From the NCBI GenBank assembly GCA_032209605.1, contig JASFXZ010000010.1, forward strand, positions 13,351,385 through 13,415,384: a DNA stretch of 64,000 nt. The letters are read 5' to 3'. Shown one piece after another: positions 50,160 through 60,600 of the stretch. Position 1 is the first letter of the stretch. The number at the start of each line of letters is the position of its first letter. The notes below the pieces were generated by a model. It did not search any database. It was not told the DNA's origin and worked only from the letters and a program-made list of their open reading frames with translations. The stretch is from Mactromeris polynyma (Eukaryota; Mollusca; Bivalvia; Venerida; Mactridae). A program made the position numbers and the translations under genes.

Positions 50160-50500
50160 ATTTTTTTAAATTCAGTATCATCCATATGTCTATATAAAAC
50201 AAGAGGTCCCTAGGGTTTAAGCCAATTTTGAATCCCCTGGGTCACCAATTGAACAAACTTGGTAAGATGAACACTACCCAATGCTACACACCTAATATCA
50301 CAGCTCTAGGCCATTCGGCTTCAGACAAGAAGATGTTCAAAGTCTACCCTACATATCTCTATGTAAAACAGGTGACCCCCAGGGCGTGGCCAATTTTGAC
50401 CCCAGTGGCATAATTTTAACATTACTAGACAATGCTACACACCAATATCTAAGCTCTACACCTTACAATTTGGTCAAGAAGATTTTCAAAGTTTTCCTTA
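50160..50500. repeat. Diverged tandem dimer of about 150 bp
   Basis: Two halves repeat the order 'acaagaggtccctagggttt..gccaattttga.cccc', 'caatgctacacacc.aatat', 'tcagacaagaagatgttcaaagt'. No coding capacity; resembles an abundant dispersed mollusc-type repeat, but the family was not identified. Confidence 0.5.
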
Positions 50501-50530
50501 AGTTTTTCCTTTCCATTGCCATGTCAGAAA

Positions 50531-50730
50531 ATGTATTTAATCGTCGAGTTTCGAGGTGGGAATGAAGAGGTCATTGTTCCACAAAACTGGGTGAAGGATG
50601 ACAATGAAACCGCTGTCTACTGGCCCACCGTATAAAAGCACTACACGAATAAACAATGCTGTCTGTAAGAAAGAACCCCCATCTGACAACTGGTCGCTTG
50701 AAATAATTACTAAAGTACTATGCAGACATG
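50531..50730 (+). pseudogene. Broken 5' exon of a BEN-associated type protein
   Basis: After 'cattgccatgtcag' an ATG opens MYLIVEFRGGNEEVIVPQNW and continues to AVYW. A one-base excess in 'tggcccaccg' (50621-50630) then shifts the frame and brings a TAA at 50633. In the shifted frame it continues PPYKSTTRINNAVCKKEPPS and ends at a donor-like GTAAGA (50731). The order 'VEF....VP..WV......YWPPYK.....AV....P...W....VL' recalls the N-terminal domain of many invertebrate predicted proteins that end in a BEN domain; that link is from memory. It may be kin to the relic at 33121. Confidence 0.45.
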
Positions 50731-50811
50731 GTAAGAATTATGTGTTATTATTAAATGTTGAGACAACTTAATCATCTGTACGAAAGGGGTAGTAGTGTGT
50801 GTATTTGTGTA

Positions 50812-51014
50812 TAAGCGACGCCTCCGGAAGAATGTTAGTCATTTTAGAATTTTGGAGGATAGTGCATGATACAGAAGATGCCCCAGTTCCAGACGCCCTG
50901 TAAAGCATGGTACACGGCTTTTCAAAGTCTCATCCGAAAGACTGTTAGTACTGCCTGTGGATCGAACCTGCGATTCCTGGATTACTAATCCAGCGTGTGG
51001 CCAATGGACCACGT
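50812..51014 (-). mobile_element. SINE family S2, 3' copy
   Basis: In minus sense it has box B 'gcaggttcgatcc' and ends 'ggaggcgtcgcttat'; it matches 15462-15759. Confidence 0.75.
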
Positions 51015-51870
51015 TCAATGTTGGTAGTGGTCTCGTCAATCTTAATTTATATAATACATTAGAGTTGTGTACAAACAACATAATTGTCGTAATAGATGTG
51101 TGATGTTTGTCAAACTATTTTTTTAATTATGTTTTTGTGCAGACTGATTGTATTTACATTATACATTATTTATTTATCAACTATACAGATATTAATTACA
51201 AAGTTTTAGATAATAAGTGCTGCATACAAAGTGGGTACTATATAGAAATAAGATCGGAGTTATACTATAATTTAATCATACTAACTACCATTCTCGCCTA
51301 ATTTAGATAACAGAAATAAACAAGAAAATAATTTTATTTACATTTTAAAGAATTATTTTGAAATAACAAACCGTAATACTAATATATATATAGCAATCAT
51401 AATTATATTGTTTAACGAGCATGTAAACATAAAACAACTGCTAGTAATCACTTGAGGTCTCCCCTGGAATTAATAAGTGGATTTCATTGTCGAAAAACAC
51501 CATAGTTGAGTTTAAATTATTTATTTTGTTTGTCAACTCACAACTAGGTCCATAGCACATACATGTAAAGGGACCAGTTGGTGTTTAAACATCCATTTTG
51601 TCGCTTCATTGAGAATATATGTACGGGTAAGAATGTACCAAAACATATGGGTCTCACAAAGGGGGTTGCTCTTGACAGTTTGCATTGTATAATAAAACTA
51701 CCTCATTAATATTTTTTAACTAGATTATCATGCATTATGTTCACTTATACGTGGACTTTTTATTTGTGAGTTAATTTTTTAGGCCGATAAAAAATCTGAT
51801 AAAGAGCTTGTGCACTGTTGTATTGTGTTGACGACTCATAATAAATATTACTTATCTTATCTTATCTTAG

Positions 51871-52284
51871 GTCGATCAACGTTGAACAGAAATGCAGATA
51901 TGTTGAAAATGTAAGCATTTCCTTTTCCGAAAAGATCGACGTAATCTATTGAGCTTCCTAATTCCACGCGCGGTGTATTCAACGTGAGCTTTCGTACTCA
52001 AAAAAGTTTATAATTTGTTTAAAGATGTGTCTGGCTCAACTGAGCCTAAATGTTTGAATTGGCTTCATCCATTATTGCTGTTGCATTAGCTAAAAATCTC
52101 TTTTTTAACATATTATGACAATCCAGTGTTCAAGGTTCACAAAAGGTGGTCTTATTATTGAGGTTTTACAGTATATTCTATTGCTATTTGTAGGTATTGT
52201 CTAAAATGTTTGGACAATAACGAAGCCTTATTCGATCGTGCTTGCAAAGCTCTGGATTCTGATCAAGGCGAGGATGAAATTGAG
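51871..52284 (+). pseudogene. Orphan exons of a NEK C-terminal module (detached from NEK-A)
   Basis: Two exon-like blocks, 51871-51910 (40 bp) and 52194-52284 (91 bp), keep AG acceptors, GT donors and open frames. They read [12 protein letters not shown] and [14 protein letters not shown], then [12 protein letters not shown]. They match NEK-B exons 9 and 10 (61446-61485, 61774-61864) in length, phase and most residues. NEK-A stops 5.7 kb upstream. Equivalents of NEK-B exons 7, 8 and 11 were not found nearby. They are either relics or still spliced onto an undetected upstream exon; their intact splice sites leave this open. Confidence 0.75.
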
Positions 52285-52360
52285 GTACAGTTACATCTCA
52301 GACATTTACGTATTTCACCAGCGACTGGGAACGTACTGGTCGTGTGGTAGAGCTTTACTC

Positions 52361-52660
52361 TAGGGGTGGTATTCACAAAACATCTTAAGGTCAAGATGTT
52401 CCTTAAAAGTAATATTTTCCTTAATATCTACAAGATTTTCATTAAATATTTCGAAAATACTTATGTGCCATGGTATTCACTAAATGTCTTATCTTTATTA
52501 TTTTCATTATATATGGCAATTTTCCTTAAAAGATAAGGTAGCTTAAATGAAATTAATATTTTCCTTAAAGCTAAGACTGTCCTTTGCTATGGAAATCCTT
52601 AAATGGCACTGATGAACATTCTAAGGTTAAAGATATCCTTATATTATATACCACTCCTGA
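52361..52660. mobile_element. Inverted-repeat MITE family G, copy in the NEK-A unit
   Basis: It runs from TAGGGGTGGTATTCACAAAA to TATACCACTCCTGA with many 'ttttccttaa' and 'ttaaggaaa' phrases. The NEK-B unit carries it at the same relative place (61941-62235), so it predates the duplication. Confidence 0.7.
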
Positions 52661-52956
52661 TCACATTTTAAGTTCGAGTCCGGCGTGGAACGGTGTTTGC
52701 TCACGAACTTCAGTATTCCCGCATTTAGCACGTGTACTGGTTAATTAGTAACCAAGGAAGCAGTCATCAATAGTGATAAGTATAAATCAGAATAACTTGT
52801 TTCATTAAGGCCGCATTTAAATCGCAACTGCATTATACATTGTAAATAGTTTTCTCAATTCCAAGCACTCACATGGCCTTATTACTCTATAAAATTTAAA
52901 CTCTTCAAAATAGACTTTCATACTAGTGCATTAAATGACAATTAGGTCTGTCTCAA

Positions 52957-53119
52957 TGGAGATTGTCACGAGTTCTCTCCCTTGTAATATCTCTTTCTAT
53001 AGTATATGTGTATCTTGTACAAGGTAACTCATTCATGGGTGAAGCGTTAGTTTCCCTTTACTAAATATACGTACGTACTTATATACTATAGAGGAGAGGA
53101 CTTGTGACAATTATCCATG
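52957..53119. mobile_element. Foldback MITE family F, copy in the NEK-A unit
   Basis: The left arm is 'tggagattgtcacgagttct' and the right arm 'gaggacttgtgacaattatcc'. It corresponds in position to 62566-62802 in the NEK-B unit. Confidence 0.7.
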
Positions 53120-53257
53120 GTCTGTCTCCCTCACTCGTTTACCTTGAAAAATACCGAGATTCATACTCTGGTGCGTGCATGCAGGTTCTATTTGTTCAGT
53201 TGACGATACCAATACACTTATGAATTGGCAAAGGTAAACAAATTATATATGTGGCTA

Positions 53258-53375
53258 TACAGACAGATCTTGTTCATTTGAATTCATCAGGTCCGAAATT
53301 GTATTTCAAATAATACATGGTTTCGAATATCCTATTTCAATTCGACGTGCGAAGAAGATACATTGGGACCTGAGG
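53258..53375. mobile_element. MITE family P1, truncated copy
   Basis: It begins 'tacagacagatcttgttca' and keeps 'cgaaattgtatttcaaataa', then breaks at 'cattgggacctgaggttact'. Homology with the NEK-B unit also ends about here (62961-63067 there), so the break may mark a rearrangement edge. Confidence 0.55.
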
Positions 53376-53389
53376 TTACTCCTACGGTA

Positions 53390-54060
53390 ATGTGCCTCCA
53401 TTTAGAAAAGAGGGAGGCAATTCCTGTTTTGAATGCCGGCCATGTGAGGTAGAGTTATGCCCCTTGTCAAAAATGGCGGCTATTATCAATAACAGTAGCG
53501 TCCCTTTATTACAAAATGGAGGCATGCGAATATGGCCATTTTGAAATTAGGGGAGGTTACCCCTACTGAAATTTTCCGCCTGTAAGAGGGGTGGCTACTC
53601 CGGTATTGAATGTCAGCCATGCAAGATCGAGTTGTGCCCCTCGTAAAAAATGGCGGCTATAATCAATAAGAGTAACGTCCCTTTATTACAAAATGGAGGC
53701 TAAGGAAGACACGAGTGATGTCCCCTGATGTCAAAATAAAGCAGCTATTACTAATAAGAGTAACATCCCCTTATTTCAAAATGGGGGCTAAGGAAGACAA
53801 GAGTAATGTTCCCTGATGTCAAATGGCTGCCATTTTTAAATTAGATTATTCTTTCTGTAACTGTTCGCCATTTTAAAAGAAGGGGGGCTACTCCTGTTTC
53901 AAATGGCGGTCCTTCATTACAAAACGGAAGCAAAGTAAGACAAGAATATCCGACATTTTGACATTAGGGGAGGTTACTCTTAGTCTTAATTTCCGCCATT
54001 TGAAAGCGGGGTGGTTACTCCTGTTACTCCAAAATATAGCAACACATTTTAAACAGGGAA
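53390..54060. repeat. Degenerate tandem repeat field between NEK-A and NEK-B units
   Basis: Imperfect units mix 'aaaatggaggc', 'aggggaggttact', 'aaaatggcggctat', 'aagacaagagtaatgt' and 'ccctttattacaaaatgg' at roughly 60-130 bp intervals. Open frames are short. No function is suggested. Confidence 0.6.
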
Positions 54061-54499
54061 CTCCACTTTTATCTTATTTAAGCTCCCATTTCGAAAGAAA
54101 GTGACATTTCTCAAGTAAGATAAGAGGAGTCCCGTGTTTCAAACTTGCCCCCAGGGGGTGTCACATAAATGCTGCAATTTTGAAATGGGGGAGGTAACCC
54201 TGCCTGCAAATGTCCACCATTTTTAAAGTAGTGTATATAAACCATTGACTTTCTTCCATGCCGTCTGTAGAGTTGCTTCAGTTTTTGTATTTGAGACTTA
54301 CACTTGAACACATTTAAGAATATACTTACTGCTGACACAAGGAGCAGTATATCTGCTCTTAATCTGCTCTTAGAAGAAGTAGTATTACTTACTGCAAATA
54401 CCGCTGGCAGTAGCATATAGCATTAATACTGCTGATATTGCAATTACAGTTATAGATATACTACTAATAACTTCTTATTGATATTGATTATCTACTTTA

Positions 54500-54625
54500 T
54501 TTGGATACGCGCCAAAAACAGACGTATGCATTTCCAAACCAGGAAGTATATTAAATAACTTACTTCCTGGGATTTTTTAGTTGATCTCCGGTATTTAATT
54601 TGTGAGTTTTTGTTTCAATTTAAAC
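54500..54625 (+). promoter_or_regulatory. Putative proximal promoter and 5' UTR of NEK-B
   Basis: It contains GCGCCAAA (54509-54516, E2F-like, reverse of TTTGGCGC) and CAGGAAGT (ETS-like). From 'aacttacttcctgggat' to the ATG it aligns with the NEK-A leader. Where NEK-A has the NRF1-like palindrome, this copy has the E2F-like word. Consensus-based inference only. Confidence 0.3.
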
Positions 54626-57600
54626 ATGACCGAAAGTGTCGATACAGGCGAATTTGAGGTTAAGGGGCTTATTGGAAAGGGGGCATTCGGAGAAGTTTTT
54701 CTTTTGGAAAACCCGGCGGGTGAAAAAGTAAGTTGCTTACACAATAAATTCTCTGAAAATTTAACCTTCAAATCGAAAGTAGTCCTAACAATATGAATTA
54801 AAGACAGAAATTTTAAACGAAATTCCTGTAAACAACCTGTAATAATGTATAATAGAGAATCTATATTTGTAATTGTAACTTGGTTGAAATTGTATTACAA
54901 AGTTATTTTTAAAATTAACGACGAAAATTTTACACAAGTACTGATATTAGTGACATTATCTAACTAAAGTACACGATCTTCCTAAAACGTTTGTAAATCA
55001 TTTGAATCATTAATCGTGTAGCTTACGGCAATAAAGATATACAGAGATCTATCGGCTAGCTTCTTTAAAATGATTATCTGAAATAGTACTGACGGGTTGG
55101 CACTTTTGACCGCTATAGTTTGACGGTAGTAAAAGTGTAACATTGGGACAGTTAACCTTGGAAGAATTGTATTAAAGCACGTAAAATTTACAGTAAAACC
55201 TTACTTAAAGACCACCTCAATAAGAAGACCACCACAACATTACGAACACAATTTGCAGGTTTATTTTCAATGTTATACTATTTATTTAACCTCGGTATTA
55301 AGACCACCTCAATAAGAAGACCAGTTTGCAAAAAACCCAAGTACTGAGGTTTTACTGTACCTCATTATTACGCTATTGTTACTCATAAAATGCTTCATGA
55401 TCGCACGAATATTTTATTGTAAATCATATTCAGCTGGCATTAAAAGCGTGTCAACTTGCTGGTCGATCAGAAAAAGAAATCATACAAACGATACAAGAAG
55501 TACAGCTGTTGGCGGCGCTCAAACACGAGTACATTTTGAAATATGTTATGGCAACAGAGGACGCCGGGAAACTGATGATTATTACAGAATATTGCTGTAA
55601 TGGGGACATACAGGTCTTTATACAGGACCATGCAGGCGAGGCTATGGACGAGCGCCGCCTGGTGGAGTGGATAAGACAAATTGCTGAAGCTTTGAAAGTG
55701 AGTCATGACTACTCCATCCATTGATATTTCTTTCATGAAGGATATTTAAATAAGTAAATTTTTAATTCCAATGCTCCTGTTCATTTCTACTACAGGTCCC
55801 GATCCAAAAGCATCTCAAATTTATAGAAATCTCAGCTCAATATTGAGATTTTGCTTTTGCAGAGTCTGAGTTTGAGACAGATCTCATTTTTTATCTTAGA
55901 AACAAATCATCTATTTTTTTTATGTAATACCTATTTTGAGTCCAGTCTCAGTCTGATGAGAAATATCTCAACGATTTGAGAAAATGTTTGAGACTAAGCT
56001 CAGATTGAGATGCTTCGGTTGACCGAGGTCAGGTTAATTAACTTTGAATTCCTCCATGCATACATTATAATTATATGGTTCTTCTAGTCACGGAGAAAAC
56101 GAATGATACGTATTAAGAAATGACACAACTTTTACACTGTAGCAGTACAATGTAATGTGACATTGAATTGAGTGTAAATTCCAAATTCCAACTAATTAGG
56201 CTTTAACCACCCGGAAGTACTTGATCACTAGGCTTTTATTTTTCGTCGCCACCGGTTTCCCATATGAGCTACGCCTCCGGAAGAATGTTATTTTTATAGA
56301 TTTTTTCGAGGATAGTGCATGACACAGAAGATGTCCCAGTTCCAGAAGCACCTCTGGTTCTTTTACGTGTCCGATGTAAAGCATCGTACACAGAACCTCG
56401 GTTTTTCAAAGTTTCGTCCGAAATAATGTTATAACTGTTAGTTCTAGAGCGGGTGATCGAACCTGCGACCCCTGGATTACTAGTCCAGTGCGTTTCCACT
56501 GGAACCACGTATCCGCGACATTTCTTCTTAGCGTTGTACATAAAATAAACCAGATGTTTGTTGAAATGTTTCAGTTTAATAACTTTCTGTCGATTAGGTT
56601 ATGTCACGTTTTCTCAGAGCTTGGAAAAACTTTCCAAACATTATTATATGATTGGGCGCATTGCATACCTTTCAGTATCTGCATGGTCTACCTACACCAA
56701 TCATTCACAGGGATCTGAAAACAGCAAACATATTTCTGGACGAGAATTGGGATACAAAACTTGGAGATTTTGGCATAGCAAGGTATATTTTCGATATAAT
56801 AAATACGCGCATAATAAAAAAGTGTTTATTTATAATAGTGTCACCCCTGCTTAAAGGGACAGTCATTTCTTACTTATGAAACACCTACTTTCGGAGCACA
56901 TTTACTTCCCGATTCCTATCCTTTTAATGCCAGGCACCAGACAGGTAACCATTATATAACTAGCTGGCGGCTCACCTACCGGCCTTATCAGAACGGACCC
57001 TCTACCGGTCCCAAGGCGGATACCTTTACCACTCGGCCATGGGAGATGATATACGAGTATATATTATATCGACAAAAATATGGTATATAAACATATGGGG
57101 ATGAAAACGGACCGTGTCTGAACCTGGTCCTAAGTCCAGTTTTCCAAGCATCTAATTTCCTGGAACAAAAAAGAACTTTATGAGATTAATAATTGAAGAT
57201 TAGTTACAAAATCATACTCATTTGATACACACCAAATATAAAGCCACAGTAATTGCATAATAACTATTCCTACAACTTATACAATTTTGAATCCAAACTA
57301 CTAAATATTTATTATGAATTTACATTTTGGTCAAATGCTGTTTTTAAAATATGAACTAATGATCATTTGTTTCTCAAACGACAAATGTTGGCAATGTTTT
57401 ATATTTTGTACTGCACGATAACAATCTCATTACCTGTTTTATCATAATGTGTATACCAAGTTTGATCACTATTCAAATATGAATGTTTCAGGATACTGAC
57501 CTCCACTGACGCCATGGCAATGACTCAATGTGGAACACCTTTATATATGAGTCCGGAAATATTTCAAGGAATTCCATATTCACCCAAAGTATAGTTTTCA

Positions 57601-60600
57601 TTAAACTCAATTCAAACATATTCTACCGCATATGTGGATGTTTTAACGATTCAAAAATTTCACGATTCCGCAAAGAGTTCAGACGATTTGCGAACGGTGA
57701 TGTTCGTGAGTCGCCGAAATGAATATTGAATAGTCATGTAAAAAATCTTCTGCAATTTACGATAGCTAATATTTCCAAGTCTTGACCTTCACAAATTATT
57801 GTATAACTGCTATTGAACTCAAACAGATAGCTACATGTCTAATAATATGCACAATGGTCAACAATAATAAACAACGATATTCTATTGTAGACTGATATCT
57901 ACTCTCTTGGAATCATGATGTATGAAATGGCACATATGGACAAAGAAGCGATCTTACCACAAATGATTCTGTTCAAGATTGTTCACCAAACGGTAAAATA
58001 ACTCCCATTTTTCCTTAACTACAGTGTTAACTTTGTCATTTTAAAATCGGTGCTTCTGAACACATGAAATATGTTATATATATGTGTGTGTACATATACT
58101 ACAGAAGGGATAAGGGAGAGAACTTTGGTAGGAATAAAGGTAAATAGTACTAGTGGCCAACTCCTGCGTTTCTATTACACCACGCAGAAGGTAATGCACT
58201 TGTTAAGTTGGGAGATATCGTTGACTTTTTGTCAGGCTATATTTTTTCTGTAAATAGTGTTAGCACAAATTGCAAGAGACATAAATACAAAAGGGAAGTC
58301 TCACCAATAGGCTAATTTTGTTTCGTTCTACTTGCATCTTTGCATTGCAGGTAGGTAACCCGGCGTTGGTCTTAAACTCGTGAAATTTCCACGAGTTCTC
58401 TCCCTTTATCATTTCTAGAGTTCTCTCATTTTATCCCTTCTATAGTATATGTATATATTACATACAAGGATGCTATATAATAAAGAGGGAGAGAACTATA
58501 GAAAGGATAATGGGAGACAACTCGTGAACAGTCTCCAGTGGTCTTAAAGGTGATGTTCATACACACAGACAGCTAAAATGAAAACAAGAAATATCTTGAA
58601 AAAAGATGGTTGGCGCAATTTGAAGGTTACGATTTGTTGTGCAACATAAACAATTGCCGAGATGTTACGATGCTGGTCACTCCAAATCCAAAATGGATTT
58701 TGGTAATTTCACCGAAATTCAGTGGATTTCGGTAAGGTAACGTACCCCTTATCGAAAGGTTAACCATACCGCGTCAAGGTTACAAACGTTGTTCGGTTGA
58801 AGAGAAGTTGGTTTAGTGGTTAACTTAAGATTTGATATGTTTACACAACACTGAACTGCAAAAAAGCAAAGTCATGTTAGTACGGCTGCCCTGTAAAAAA
58901 CATGTATTTCTACACAATCCTGTTTATATATGAAATTCGATTGTCTTATTGACCGGTGATACGGACGCTGATTGAATTTTTGTTTTACTATTTTGTCAAA
59001 TTATTTGAGCGATATTATGGCATTAAGAAACTTTCTTGCAAATTCGGAACTTGAAATGAAAGTATACAGTCCGAAAACCATGTACCGATAAAAGTCTTTC
59101 GTACACGCTGTTAAAATATACCGTTTCCATGAACCGAGTGGTTAAGGCATCCGCCTTGGGAGCGGGATGTCGTAGGTTCGAATTCCGGTAGGGGTCCGTT
59201 CTGATATGGCTGGTTGGTGAGCCGCCAGCTTGTTAAATAATAGTTACCGTGCAATCTACCTGCCTGGTGTCTGGCATTAAAGGACAGGATTCGGTAAGTA
59301 CACATGTAAATGTGCTCAGAAAGTAGGTGTTTCATAAGACAGAAATGGATGGCCACTTGGAACAAAATGAAGGCTAAAATGATATACATGTAGTTGCATT
59401 TTAATGGCGTTAAGTATATATTCTAATCTACTACGTTGGTACTGATTTTGACGTTTATGGAAACAATATATAACTTATTTTATATAGTTGCCTTCGATGC
59501 CTACTGACTATAGTGACGGTGTTACGCAGTTATTGATGTCAATGTTGAAGAAAAGCCCAGCAGACAGACCATCAGCGGCCGAAATACTTGATCTACAGAT
59601 CTTCAAAACAACAAAGAAGCCGCCGGAATTAGTATGCTTTTTTATTCTTTCTTTATTGGGATAAACGATATTTTCTACATTTTATCAATCAAACATACAT
59701 CAGTTGACTCAAACAGTTTTCCTATAGTTAAACATCAACCGGTACTAACTTGTCCTTCTGACAAATTATCCACATGAATCAGCGGTGGAAGACAAATGAC
59801 CAATGACCGTACTCAAATGCCACGAAGGTCATGACCAGACCTCCTCCCCGGGAATCGAACCCGGACCTCCTGGTTTGCAAAGTTAGTGTGCAATATTTAC
59901 AAATCTTAATACTTATATATTATATAAAGCAATCAAATATTGTTTCACGAGTAGTAAAAATATAACAACAGCTAGTATTCACTTGATGTCTCCCCTGGAA
60001 TTTATAAGTGGATTTCAATGTCGAAAAACACCATGGATAGTAATGAGTTTAAATTATTTAGTAAAAGAGCGAAGTATATGGTTTTATTGAAGCATCCTGA
60101 TACTTTTTCAGCCTCCCCGTGATAATTCAGACTGTGATGTTGACGAGGAAGATGTGGATGACGAGACAAGAACAATTGTCGGCACGCTTACACAGATGGA
60201 AGAGTTTCATGAAGGTCGAACAGCGAAGGGCGGTGGTGCGGCGTTGATAATGGAAACTACCGTAGACGAAGGACCAGCTGATGAAGATGTTGAGAATTTC
60301 ATTGACAATCCAGTTTTGGAACATGTTGCGAGGACTCTAGTAGATATGGTGTGTATATACTGTTAAAAAATGCTAACCCACCAGTTCTATTCACGGAGCT
60401 TATACCACAGGAGGTTGTCACGAGTTTTCATCCTGTATCCCTCTAGAGTTATTTCCCTTCTATAGTATTACATGGACAAAGGGAGGGAATTTAAGATGGG
60501 ATAAAGGGTGATAACTCATGGCAATCTCCTGTGACTTATAAAAAGCTACTGGATACGGCTACTAGATTTCATGAAGCTAAAATTCAAATGGATTGAATTA

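Larger units (their letters stand above)
46213..54625. other. Region between NEK-A stop and NEK-B start
   Basis: No intact gene is seen. It holds a poly(A) signal (46312), a LINE RT relic (49190), a BEN-associated relic (50531), SINE and MITE copies, orphan NEK exons (51871-52284) and a degenerate repeat field (53390-54060). From about 51390 to 51530 the sequence matches the NEK-B intron just before exon 7, and from 51710 the NEK-B intron before exon 9. The segment carrying the equivalents of exons 7 and 8 has thus been deleted. Around 47035-47160 is a palindromic 'gcagaattctgcg' patch with a G run. Confidence 0.6.

Noticed and set aside
59773..59885. tRNA gene on the minus strand
   Set aside because: The T-arm and anticodon-arm look good but there is no matching 5' half or acceptor stem; a SINE head is more likely.
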